From an uncultured Actinomycetes bacterium (lineage in GTDB: Bacteria > Actinomycetota > Thermoleophilia > Solirubrobacterales > 70-9), in the NCBI GenBank assembly GCA_946479725.1, contig CAMLHB010000037.1:1-16993 (forward strand): DNA of 16,993 nucleotides. Reading direction: 5' to 3'. Numbering within the stretch: position 1 is the first letter of the stretch; every line of letters starts with the position of its first letter. The translations under genes were made by a program, and so were the position numbers. Below, piece by piece: positions 1 through 6,759 of this stretch. Below the pieces are notes generated by a model. It searched no databases and was not told the origin of the DNA. It was given only the letters and a program-made list of their open reading frames with translations.

Positions 1-123
1 CCCCCCCCCGGGGCCCCCCCCCCCCCCCCCCCGTTCGCGGGGCCCCCCCCCCCCCCCCCCCCGCCGCGGGCCCCCGGCGCGGCCGCCCCGCCCGCCCCCC
101 CCCCCCCCCCCCCGGGGGGGAGG
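1..123. other. C/G homopolymer-rich low-complexity end
   Basis: This stretch is almost entirely runs of C (several near 20 bases) broken by short G blocks. It has no coding pattern and no regular repeat unit. The sequence turns into normal complex DNA at about 124. I read it as a sequencing or assembly artefact at a contig end. Between 124 and the groEL terminator at 223 I see no gene and no recognisable site. Confidence 0.75.
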
Positions 124-222
124 GGCGGGGGCGTTGGGCATGCCCGGGAGCGTGCCGAGGTAAAGCGCGCTTGTGGTGCGCAGTTCGTAGCGTTTCCTGC
201 GCCGAAGGCGCGTGGAAGTGTC

Positions 223-269
223 GCGACCAAAAAGAGAGGCCCGGTTGCCCGGGCCTCTCGAAAGGTCGC
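223..269 (-). terminator. Intrinsic terminator of groES-groEL
   Basis: A perfect 11-bp GC-rich stem (234-244 pairing with 249-259, 4-base loop) is followed, in the minus direction, by five T (plus-strand A run 229-233). An outer 6-bp pairing, GCGACC at 223-228 with GGTCGC at 264-269, flanks the core stem. It starts about 48 bases beyond the groEL stop codon and is oriented correctly to end that operon. Confidence 0.85.
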
Positions 270-270
270 T

Positions 271-303
271 CCCCCGTGAGGGGGTGCTGCATCCCCGAAG
301 GGG
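271..303 (-). other. Two small hairpins in the groEL 3' UTR
   Basis: Between the groEL stop and the terminator lie two short perfect hairpins: CCCCC/GGGGG at 271-284 and CCCC/GGGG at 293-303. Read on the minus strand, the second is CCCCTTCGGGG, which can form a very stable C(UUCG)G tetraloop directly after the stop codon. They could protect the mRNA 3' end or back up the terminator; that role is inferred. Confidence 0.5.
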
Positions 304-306
304 TGC

Positions 307-1944
307 TTACATCATGCCGCCCATGTCGGGCATGCCGCCGGGCATGCCGCCGCCGGCGCCGTTCTCCTCCGGCGGTTCGGCGATGATCGCCTCGGTCACG
401 AGGATGTTCTTCGCGATCGAGGCGGCGTTCTCCAGGGCTGAGCGGGTGACCTTGGTCGGGTCGATGACGCCGGCCTTGATCAGGTCGCCGTACTCGCCGC
501 TCGCCGCGTTCAGGCCTTCGCCCTCCTTCAGCTCGCGGACCTTGTTGACCACGACCGAGCCCTCGAGGCCGGAGTTCTCGGCGATCTGCCGCACCGGCTC
601 CTCCAGAGAGCGGTGGATGATCCGGGCGCCGGTGACCTCGTCCGGGTCATCCAGCTTCTCCGGGTCAAGGGCGGCCTGGGCGTTCAACAGGGCCACGCCC
701 CCGCCCGGCACGACACCCTCCTCGAGGGCGGCGCGGGTCGCCTGCAGCGCGTCCTCGACGCGGTGCTTTTTCTCCTTCATCTCGGTCTCGGTGGCGGCAC
801 CGACCTTGACCACGGCGACGCCTCCGGCGAGCTTGGCCAGGCGCTCCTGGAGCTTCTCGCGATCGAAGTCGGAGTCGGTGTTCTCCGCCTCCTGTTTGAT
901 CTGCTTGATCCGGCCCTTGATGTCATCGGCCTCACCGCCGCCGTCGATGATCGTCGTGTTGTCTTTGGCGACGACGACGCGGCGGGCCTTGCCGAGCTGG
1001 GCCAGCTGGGTGTTCTCCAGTTTCAGGCCCATCTCCTCGGTGATCACCTCGCCGCCGGTGAGGATCGCGATGTCCTCGAGCATCCGCTTGCGGCGGTCGC
1101 CGAAGCCCGGCGCTTTCACGGCGACGCCGGTGAAGGTGCCGCGGAGCTTGTTCACGACCAGGGTCGCGAGGCACTCGCCCTCGACGTCCTCGGCCACGAT
1201 CAGCAGCGGTTTGCCGCCCTGCATCACCTGCTCGAGCACCGGCAGGATGTCCCGCACGGAGCCGATTTTCTGGTTGGCGATGAGGATGTAGGGATCGTCC
1301 AGCACCGCCTCCATGCGGTCCTGGTCGGTGACCATGTACGGCGAGATGTAGCCCTTGTCGAACTGCATCCCCTCGGTGAACTCGAGCTCCATCCCGAAGG
1401 TCTGGCCCTCCTCGACGTTGACGACGCCGTCTTTACCGACCTTCTCGATCGCGTCGGCGATCACGTTGCCGATCTCGTCGTCGCCGGCGGAGATGGCGGC
1501 GACGCGGGCGATCTGGTCTTTGCCGGCGACCTCCTTGCTCTGCTTGTTGCGCAGGTTGTCGACGACCTCCTCGACCGCCTTCTCGATCCCGCGGCGCAGG
1601 GCCAGCGGGTTGGCGCCGGCGGCCACGTTCTTCAGGCCCTGGCGGACGATCGTCTGGGCCAGCAGGGTGGCGGTGGTGGTGCCGTCGCCGGCGACGTCGT
1701 TGGTCGCGGTCGCGACCTCGCGGACGAGCTGGGCGCCCTGGTTCTCGAAGACGTCCTCGACCTCGACCTCGCGGGCGATGGTGACGCCGTCGTTGGTGAT
1801 CGTCGGCGCGCCGAACTTTTTGTCGAGCACGACGTAGCGACCTTTGGGGCCGAGGGTGACCTTGACGGCGTTGGCGACGGAATCGACGCCGGCCTGCAGG
1901 GCCCCCCGCGCATCCTCTGCGTACTTCAGCTCCTTGTGAGCCAT
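307..1944 (-). CDS. groEL: Chaperonin GroEL (60 kDa, Hsp60)
   Basis: This is the cytoplasmic ATP-dependent chaperonin that forms the double-ring folding chamber capped by GroES. The protein is 545 residues, the usual length. The ATP-binding motif DGTTTAT is at 87-93, with Asp87 at the same number as in E. coli. The [25 protein letters not shown] block near the C-terminus and a Gly-Gly-Met-rich tail are typical. The ATG at 1944 is preceded by a strong ribosome binding site AAGGAGG (1956-1962, 11-base gap). It lies 47 bases after groES in the same operon and is followed by an intrinsic terminator. CIRCE upstream of groES implies HrcA repression and heat induction. The tail is Gly-Met type, not the His-rich tail of mycobacterial GroEL1, so this looks like a housekeeping copy. 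Identity is certain. Confidence 0.98.
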   Translation of the reverse strand: MAHKELKYAEDARGALQAGVDSVANAVKVTLGPKGRYVVLDKKFGAPTITNDGVTIAREVEVEDVFENQGAQLVREVATATNDVAGDGTTTATLLAQTIVRQGLKNVAAGANPLALRRGIEKAVEEVVDNLRNKQSKEVAGKDQIARVAAISAGDDEIGNVIADAIEKVGKDGVVNVEEGQTFGMELEFTEGMQFDKGYISPYMVTDQDRMEAVLDDPYILIANQKIGSVRDILPVLEQVMQGGKPLLIVAEDVEGECLATLVVNKLRGTFTGVAVKAPGFGDRRKRMLEDIAILTGGEVITEEMGLKLENTQLAQLGKARRVVVAKDNTTIIDGGGEADDIKGRIKQIKQEAENTDSDFDREKLQERLAKLAGGVAVVKVGAATETEMKEKKHRVEDALQATRAALEEGVVPGGGVALLNAQAALDPEKLDDPDEVTGARIIHRSLEEPVRQIAENSGLEGSVVVNKVRELKEGEGLNAASGEYGDLIKAGVIDPTKVTRSALENAASIAKNILVTEAIIAEPPEENGAGGGMPGGMPDMGGMM

Positions 1945-1991
1945 CTGTTCCTAGTCCTCCTTAGTTGCGTAAGTCCGTTGGGCGCTGCGGC

Positions 1992-2279
1992 TCAGCCGAC
2001 CTTGGCCAGGACGTCCGACTCGCGCAGGACGAGCAGTTCGTCGCCCTCCACGGTCACCTCGGTGCCGCCGTATTTGGAGTAGAGGACCTCGTCCCCCTCC
2101 GCGACGTCGAGGGCCCGGCGACTGCCGTCCTCGTTGATGGCGCCGTCGCCGACGGCCACGACCTGACCCTTCTGCGGCTTCTCTTTGGCCGTGTCGGGAA
2201 GAACGATGCCGCTGGCGGTCGTCTCCTCCTCCTCGATCGGCTTGACGATCAGCCGGTCCCCGAGGGGCTTCAGCTTCAT
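1992..2279 (-). CDS. groES: Co-chaperonin GroES (10 kDa)
   Basis: This is the heptameric lid of the GroEL folding chamber. At 95 residues it has the standard length. It opens with [16 protein letters not shown], and the mobile loop that docks on GroEL ([17 protein letters not shown]) lies at about 20-36. I chose the ATG at 2279 because it begins at the conserved MKLKPLGDR and has a GGAGG ribosome binding site at 2287-2291 with a 7-base gap. A longer reading to 2339 adds 20 unconserved residues and would run into the leader. It is the first gene of the groES-groEL operon and sits just downstream of a CIRCE operator and a promoter. Confidence 0.98.
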   Translation of the reverse strand: MKLKPLGDRLIVKPIEEEETTASGIVLPDTAKEKPQKGQVVAVGDGAINEDGSRRALDVAEGDEVLYSKYGGTEVTVEGDELLVLRESDVLAKVG

Positions 2280-2358
2280 CCGTGAACCTCCGTTATCGGT
2301 CTGGGTGGTGAAAGTTGAGAAACGCCGCTCCAGAGCCAAATCTGCGCTCTCGCGACGC

Positions 2359-2385
2359 TTGGCACTCTCAGGTGGAGAGTGCCAA
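2359..2385 (-). promoter_or_regulatory. CIRCE operator (HrcA binding site)
   Basis: The sequence is TTGGCACTC, nine bases, then GAGTGCCAA: a perfect 9-9-9 inverted repeat matching the CIRCE consensus TTAGCACTC-N9-GAGTGCTAA, with a compensating A-to-G/T-to-C pair. It begins 8 bases downstream of the -10 box, so it covers the expected transcription start of groES-groEL. CIRCE is the known operator of the heat-shock repressor HrcA. No hrcA gene is in this window. Confidence 0.95.
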
Positions 2386-2393
2386 CGGCTCTA

Positions 2394-2422
2394 AAGATAG
2401 CGAACCGCTAATCCATCGCCAA
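2394..2422 (-). promoter_or_regulatory. Sigma70-like promoter of groES-groEL
   Basis: On the minus strand TTGGCG (2417-2422) and TATCTT (2394-2399) are separated by exactly 17 bases, a good fit to a vegetative -35/-10 pair. The predicted transcription start falls at the edge of the CIRCE operator. The -35 box lies inside the last codons of the upstream SRPBCC gene (stop at 2408). Confidence 0.75.
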
Positions 2423-2881
2423 GAGCCGGCAGCCGAGCAGATCGGAGATCCCTTCGCCGCCGCGCCGCATCACCCAGTCGTGGTTCCACTCGAACGCCGG
2501 CCGCAGCAGCGGCGCCAGCAGGTTCATCCAGGGCTTGGTCGTCCGCACGTTCCACTCGTAGAGAACGGCGGTGACGCCGCCCTGCTCGTAGAGGCGCCAG
2601 CGGCCGACGCCCTCCAGCTCCCCCACCGCCTGCCCCTCCATCACGGTCGGGTACTCGATCCGCGAGGTCGTCACCTCGAACTCCACCCGGTAGGGCAGAA
2701 GGCTCTTCCAGACCATCAGCGAGACGCTGCCGAGCCCGTCCTCGTCGCCGGGACGCAGCTCGCGCGCCTCCTCGACGCCGCGCCACCAGCTCGGCCACTC
2801 CTCCTGGGCGTGGATCGCCTCCCAGACCGGCTCCCGCGGCGACTCCAACAGCCAGGTCGTGAGAAAGGCGTATTCGGCCAT
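2408..2881 (-). CDS. SRPBCC-fold (START/polyketide cyclase-like) protein
   Basis: The protein is 157 residues, a usual size for a single SRPBCC domain. It starts with a beta-strand ending in a xxSPREPVWEAI segment, then EEWPSWWRGVEEARELRPGDEDGLGS, the pattern seen where the first helix and strands of SRPBCC proteins line the ligand pocket. Tryptophan-rich strands follow (WKSLLPYRVEFEV, VGRWRLYEQGGVTAVLYEWNV) and a long C-terminal helix (about 125-150). Such proteins bind hydrophobic ligands in a deep cavity; the ligand cannot be read from sequence. It is cytoplasmic, with no signal peptide. It follows the ASCH gene by 34 bases on the same strand, so the two are probably co-transcribed. Its 3' end carries the groES promoter, and read-through into groES is possible because no terminator separates them. 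Confidence 0.8.
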   Translation of the reverse strand: MAEYAFLTTWLLESPREPVWEAIHAQEEWPSWWRGVEEARELRPGDEDGLGSVSLMVWKSLLPYRVEFEVTTSRIEYPTVMEGQAVGELEGVGRWRLYEQGGVTAVLYEWNVRTTKPWMNLLAPLLRPAFEWNHDWVMRRGGEGISDLLGCRLLAMD

Positions 2882-2915
2882 CGCTAGATGCCTACGCCCT
2901 CACCCGGCATCGGGT

Positions 2916-3320
2916 TCAGTTGTGACGGGGGGTCTCGCCGTTGCCGAGGTGGGCGCGCGGCGGCTCGACGATCTGCGAGAAGCGGATCACGGTGACCAGG
3001 TCGCTGGCGTTGACCGGGCGGCTGTAGATCTGTTCGAGGAAGTTGATCTCGTCCTCGAGCCGGCGGAACTCGGGGTTGTCGTGCTCGATATCTCGCCGCG
3101 AGAGTTCGTCCAGCCGCTTCACCTCGACCTCGTCGATCACCGCGGTGAAGATCTTCTCGCGCGGGCTGTGGCGGAAACCGACCGTGATCCAGACCACCTG
3201 GCCGCGCTCGTACTTGTTGCTCTTGTCGCCGAGCCGAATCGTCGCGGTCTTGCGGCCGCGCTTGAGCTGATCGATGAAGACCGCTGAATAGAAGTTGAGG
3301 ACGTAGATGCCGCCTCGCAT
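2916..3320 (-). CDS. ASCH-domain protein, YqfB-like
   Basis: The protein is 134 residues. The ASCH fold is a PUA-like beta-barrel that binds RNA or modified nucleosides. The signature is RGRKTATIRLGDKSNKY at 21-37, followed by a strand-rich middle and a C-terminal DELSRRDIEHDN...IYSRP...LVTVIRF block. From memory of E. coli YqfB (N4-acetylcytidine amidohydrolase, catalytic Lys21, Thr24, Glu74), the block aligns with Lys24, Thr27 and Asp81 here, so two of three residues are kept and the third is Glu-to-Asp. Activity is therefore possible but unproven; RNA binding is the alternative. The ATG at 3320 begins at the conserved strand; a much longer reading runs antisense through the RTX gene and is spurious. 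No ribosome binding site is seen, but a TATACG box lies 11 bases upstream. The SRPBCC gene follows. Confidence 0.82.
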   Translation of the reverse strand: MRGGIYVLNFYSAVFIDQLKRGRKTATIRLGDKSNKYERGQVVWITVGFRHSPREKIFTAVIDEVEVKRLDELSRRDIEHDNPEFRRLEDEINFLEQIYSRPVNASDLVTVIRFSQIVEPPRAHLGNGETPRHN

Positions 3321-3331
3321 CAGGCTGCGAG

Positions 3332-3337
3332 CGTATA
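3332..3337 (-). promoter_or_regulatory. Possible -10 box for the ASCH gene
   Basis: TATACG on the minus strand lies 11 bases before the ATG at 3320. No Shine-Dalgarno and no convincing -35 are visible. If real, the transcript would have a leader of only about 4-5 bases, close to leaderless. The box lies in the 129-base gap between two divergent genes. Confidence 0.35.
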
Positions 3338-3449
3338 GGAGTGCGGGTGCAGGCAGGTACTGGACACTTGTCCTAGGCGATTTCGACAAATTTGCGGTTT
3401 CGAATTGCGCCGCTGCAGATTCGCCGAGCGCCCGCCGATGCAGGCAGGG

Positions 3450-5336
3450 ATGCGCAACCTCAGCAGTCTCTCTCGCCTGCCCCTGCCCCTGCTCGCCGTG
3501 ACCGCGGCGCTCCTGCTGCTGCCGCTGGCCGGCTCCGCCTCGGCGATGAAGTGCGACGGCAAGAAGGTGACGATCATGGGCACCGCCGGCAACGACCACA
3601 TCGTCGGCAAGAAGGCCAGCGACGTGATCTATGGCGGCGGCGGCAACGACGTCATCACCGGCGGCCCCAACGGCAACGACACGATCTGCGGCGGCCCCGG
3701 CAACGACCACATCGACGGCGGCCGCGGCTTCGATTCGCTCCACGGCGAAGGCGGCAACGACAACCTCCAGGGCGACACCGGCTCCGACAGCATCGACGGC
3801 GGCGAAGGCGACGACGCCCTCTCCGGCTCGAAGGGCTCCGACAGCCTCCACGGCGGCGGCGGCGATGACGTCCTGGTCGGGTTCAAGGGACCCGACAAGA
3901 TCGACGGCGGCGCCGGTGACGACTACATCGACGGGCAGCAGGGCAGCGACAAGATCGACGGCGCCGGCGGCAACGACAAACTGCTCGGCGACAAGGGGAA
4001 CGACCAGATCGACGGCGGCCCCGGCTCCGACCACATCGAAGGCGGACCCGGCGACGACAGCGACCTGCAGGGCGGCGGCGGCGCTGACGAAGTCTTCGGC
4101 GGCGCCGGCACCGACCACGCCGACGGCGGCCCCGGCGACGGCGACATCGTCCGTGGCGACGCCGGCACCGACGACCTCTTCGGCGGCGAAGGCGCCGACG
4201 ACATCGTCTCCTACGCCAGCGCCACCCGCGGCGGCGTCATCGTCAACCTCGCCACCGGCCAGGCCAAAGGCGACGGCCACGACAACCTCAGCGGCTTCGA
4301 GGACGTGGTCGGCTCTCCGCAGGGCGACGAAATCATCGGCGACGGCGGCGCCAACCGGATCGACGGCGGGGTCGGCAACGACGACCTCAACAGCGGCGGT
4401 GGCGGCGGCCAGGCCTTCGGCGGACCCGGCACCGACAACTGCGAAGGCTTCAGCGCCGAGACCTCTTGCGGCCCCGAAGAATCGCCGCCCCCGAGCCTCG
4501 CCTACGGGACTCTCAACCTCGGCCTCGACGGCTCCAGCCTGATCGTCCAGGGCAGCCCCCAGAACGACGACATCCGCATCTCCCGTGGCGACGGCGCCTG
4601 GATCGTCAGCTCGGCGATCCCGATCTTCTCCGGCGACGGCTGCGAAACCCCGCCCTCGAACGGCAACGCGATGGTCTGCCCCGACACCGGCGGCAAAGTC
4701 CCGCTGATCGTCGTCACCGGCGGCAACGGCAACGACACGATCGTCGTCGACCCGAGCGTCCCGGCCGGCGCCAAAGTCCGGATCAACGGCAACGCCGGCG
4801 ACGACAACCTGGTCGGCGGCAGCGGCGACGACGTCCTCGAAGCGGGCGAGAACTACAACAACCCGGACAACGGCCACGACCGGCTCGAAGGCAACGGCGG
4901 CTCCGACGTCCTCTACGCCGACCCCGGTGGCGACAATCTCCTGGGCGGTCCGGGCAACGACCTCCTGGTCAACTCGGTGCCGACCTGTCAGGGCCACGTC
5001 TACGACGGCGGTCCCGGCGAGGACACCGTCTCCTACGCCCGCTCTGCCGACAACCTCCGCGTCACCCTCGGCGGCAGCGGCGGCCCTCCCGGCTGCGGCA
5101 ACGACGACAAAGTCCTCGGCGACAACGAGAGCCTCGAGGGGTCCGACGGCCCCGACGTCCTCGTCGGCGACAACGGCTCCAACAGCATCATGGGCCACCT
5201 CGGCAAGGACACCTTGATCGGCAAAGGCGGACCGGACTTCATCGAAGCCCAGGACGGCCAGCGCGACAAGATCGACTGCGGCGGCGGTGGCGACGACGTC
5301 GTCAAGGACGGCTTCGACGTCGCCGTCAACTGCTGA
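3450..5336 (+). CDS. Secreted RTX-like calcium-binding repeat protein
   Basis: The mature protein is built of Gly/Asp nonapeptides (GGxGxDxxx) that fold as a calcium-loaded parallel beta-roll outside the cell. A signal peptide covers about 1-32 (hydrophobic core LPLLAVTAALLLLPLAG, cleavage after ASA). Repeats run about 45-250, then a DIVSYASATRGGVIVNLATG...FEDVVGS block (251-290) as in other RTX proteins. A Pro-rich hinge (345-350) leads to a different beta segment with CETPPSNGNAMVC (398-410). A second repeat array spans about 425-610, ending in DKIDCGGGGDDVVKDGFDVAVNC. No enzymatic domain is visible, so a structural or adhesive surface role is more likely than a toxin role. Of the three in-frame starts (TTG 3405, ATG 3438, ATG 3450) I chose 3450, which gives the best signal peptide and has AGGCAGGG just upstream. 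It is 628 residues and convergent with pcm, 3 bases apart. Confidence 0.85.
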   Translation: MRNLSSLSRLPLPLLAVTAALLLLPLAGSASAMKCDGKKVTIMGTAGNDHIVGKKASDVIYGGGGNDVITGGPNGNDTICGGPGNDHIDGGRGFDSLHGEGGNDNLQGDTGSDSIDGGEGDDALSGSKGSDSLHGGGGDDVLVGFKGPDKIDGGAGDDYIDGQQGSDKIDGAGGNDKLLGDKGNDQIDGGPGSDHIEGGPGDDSDLQGGGGADEVFGGAGTDHADGGPGDGDIVRGDAGTDDLFGGEGADDIVSYASATRGGVIVNLATGQAKGDGHDNLSGFEDVVGSPQGDEIIGDGGANRIDGGVGNDDLNSGGGGGQAFGGPGTDNCEGFSAETSCGPEESPPPSLAYGTLNLGLDGSSLIVQGSPQNDDIRISRGDGAWIVSSAIPIFSGDGCETPPSNGNAMVCPDTGGKVPLIVVTGGNGNDTIVVDPSVPAGAKVRINGNAGDDNLVGGSGDDVLEAGENYNNPDNGHDRLEGNGGSDVLYADPGGDNLLGGPGNDLLVNSVPTCQGHVYDGGPGEDTVSYARSADNLRVTLGGSGGPPGCGNDDKVLGDNESLEGSDGPDVLVGDNGSNSIMGHLGKDTLIGKGGPDFIEAQDGQRDKIDCGGGGDDVVKDGFDVAVNC

Positions 5337-5339
5337 GGC

Positions 5340-5987
5340 TCACTCCTCCTCGAACCCCTCCTCGCCGATCAACGGTACGAAGCGGCAGGGGGTGAGCGGC
5401 TCGGCTTCGAGACCATCGGGGCCGAGGCGGTAGAGCGTCAGCACGTCGGTGTCGCCGCCGTCCAGCGGGATGACGAGGCGGCCGTGATCGGCCAGCTGGG
5501 AGAGCAGCGCCGGCGGCGGACCGGGCGCCGTCGCGTGGCAGGCGATCGCGTCGAAGGGGGCGCGGGAGGGGACGCCGAGGCTGCCATCGCCGACGAACGT
5601 CTCGACGTTGCGGATGTCGAGGGCGGCCAGCCTGGCGGCAGCTTCGCGCGACAGAGAGGGATGGCGCTCGATGCTGACGACGTGGCTGGCCAGCAGCGCG
5701 AGGACGGCAGCCGAGTACCCCGACCCGGTCCCGACCTCGAGCACCAGCTCCGACCCTTTCAGCTCGAGCGCCTCGCAGATCGCGGCGACCATCCACGGCT
5801 GGGAGATCGTCTGGTCTTCACCGATCGGCAGGGCCGAGTCGTCGTAGGCCTTCCCCCGCAGCGTCGGCGGCACGAAATTCTCCCGCGGCACCACCGCCAT
5901 CGCCCTCAGCACCCGCTCGTCCTCGATGCCGCGCGCCCGCAACTGGCGAGCGACCATCTCCTGGCGGGCATCGGCTGGCAGGGTCAT
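5340..5987 (-). CDS. pcm: Protein-L-isoaspartate O-methyltransferase
   Basis: The enzyme transfers a methyl group from S-adenosylmethionine to L-isoaspartyl residues of damaged proteins, starting their repair in the cytoplasm. At 215 residues it matches the family (E. coli Pcm 208). It shows the family start MVARQLRARGI...VLRAMAVVPRENFVP, the substrate motif TISQPWMVA at 60-68, the AdoMet motif VLEVGTGSGYSAAVLA at 82-96, and GDG at 133-135. The late motif PPPALLSQLADHGRLVIPL is at 157-175. The ATG at 5987 begins 25 bases after the stop of the Crp-type regulator on the same strand, so the two probably form an operon. Its stop is 3 bases from that of the convergent RTX gene, with no terminator visible between them. 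Confidence 0.93.
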   Translation of the reverse strand: MTLPADARQEMVARQLRARGIEDERVLRAMAVVPRENFVPPTLRGKAYDDSALPIGEDQTISQPWMVAAICEALELKGSELVLEVGTGSGYSAAVLALLASHVVSIERHPSLSREAAARLAALDIRNVETFVGDGSLGVPSRAPFDAIACHATAPGPPPALLSQLADHGRLVIPLDGGDTDVLTLYRLGPDGLEAEPLTPCRFVPLIGEEGFEEE

Positions 5988-6012
5988 GGGCCGAGATCAG
6001 GATTCTCCGGCG

Positions 6013-6711
6013 TCAGTAGATGTAGTTGCGGAGCTTGGCCGGCTCCAGCACGGTGACCCGGCCGCGGCCGGAGCGGACGACCCCGGCCCGCTCCAGCTCG
6101 GCGAGGAAGCGGCTGACCGACTCGCGCGAGGTGCCGGCGAGCTGGGCGAGGTCGGTCTGGTTCATCTCGATCGTCACCTCTTCCTCGAGGTCTCCGTCGC
6201 CGTCCTGGGCCTCGCGGCTGAGCTGGGCGAGGATGCCGGCGACGCGGCTGGGGACGGTCTGGAAGGACTGGCGGGAGAGGCGGACATTGGCGGCGCGGAG
6301 ACGGCGGACGAGACCGGCGACCAGCTTCAGGGAGATCTCCGGGTGGCGGGCCAGCAGCGCCCGCACGTCGTTGGCGGGCAGGGCCAGCAGCTCACCCTCG
6401 CTCAGCGCCTCGGCGCTGGCCGAGCGCTTGTCGCCGTCGAGCATCGCCAGCTCGCCGAAGATCTCCCCCGGCCCCAGCGTCGCCAGCGTGATCGCCCGCC
6501 CGTCGGAGTGTTCGCGGGTGACCCGGAAGCTGCCCTCCTTGACGATGTAGCAGGCGTCCGAATCGTCGCCCTCGTGGAAGACCCGCGTCCCGGCCGGGAA
6601 GGTGCGGGGCACGGCGACGTGGGAGAAGCGCTCCAGCTCCCCCTCCTCAAGGTCGGCGAAGAGCGTCACGCTCTTCAGCAGCTCGACCGCGCTCTGATCT
6701 GCCTCAGGCAC
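6013..6711 (-). CDS. Crp/Fnr-family transcriptional regulator
   Basis: The protein is 232 residues: an N-terminal cyclic-nucleotide-binding barrel (about 14-125), a dimer helix (128-150) and a C-terminal winged helix (150-232). The phosphate-binding cassette FGELAMLDGDKRSASA (85-100) keeps the Gly-Glu-Leu and Arg-Ser of cAMP-binding CRPs, so a cyclic nucleotide ligand is likely. The recognition helix GTSRESVSRFLAEL keeps the Arg-Glu-x-x-x-Arg pattern of CRP (R196, E197, R201), predicting a TGTGA-N6-TCACA type site; I found none near these genes. There are no Fnr-type iron-sulfur cysteines. The start is GTG at 6711, without a ribosome binding site but with a CATAAT box 7 bases upstream. pcm follows in the same direction. 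It may be the general actinobacterial Crp or a paralogue; sequence alone does not decide. Confidence 0.92.
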   Translation of the reverse strand: MPEADQSAVELLKSVTLFADLEEGELERFSHVAVPRTFPAGTRVFHEGDDSDACYIVKEGSFRVTREHSDGRAITLATLGPGEIFGELAMLDGDKRSASAEALSEGELLALPANDVRALLARHPEISLKLVAGLVRRLRAANVRLSRQSFQTVPSRVAGILAQLSREAQDGDGDLEEEVTIEMNQTDLAQLAGTSRESVSRFLAELERAGVVRSGRGRVTVLEPAKLRNYIY

Positions 6712-6718
6712 TGCACCG

Positions 6719-6724
6719 ATTATG
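6719..6724 (-). promoter_or_regulatory. -10 box for a leaderless crp-family transcript
   Basis: CATAAT on the minus strand ends 7 bases before the GTG start at 6711, the spacing expected if transcription begins at the start codon. No Shine-Dalgarno is present, and a -35 box is not convincing. The box lies in the 48-base gap after the ATPase gene, so the regulator and pcm can be expressed independently of the genes upstream. Confidence 0.5.
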
Positions 6725-6759
6725 GCAATGGTTTGGTTGGTGAGCCGAAACGCGCCTGC

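Noticed and set aside
613..2082. Plus-strand open frame opposite groEL and groES
   Set aside because: It is a shadow of two certain chaperonin genes, with composition typical of antisense to high-GC codons.
3362..3373. Small dyad GGACA-CT-TGTCC in the divergent ASCH/RTX gap as an operator
   Set aside because: Five-base arms are within chance expectation, and there is no second copy or well-placed promoter to support it.
3321..5198. Long open frame antisense to the RTX gene, fused in frame to the ASCH gene
   Set aside because: It is a Val/Ala/Asp/Gly low-complexity mirror of the regular GGxGxD codons on the other strand. Only the ASCH part (from 3320) matches a family, and the RTX frame has a signal peptide and conserved repeats.
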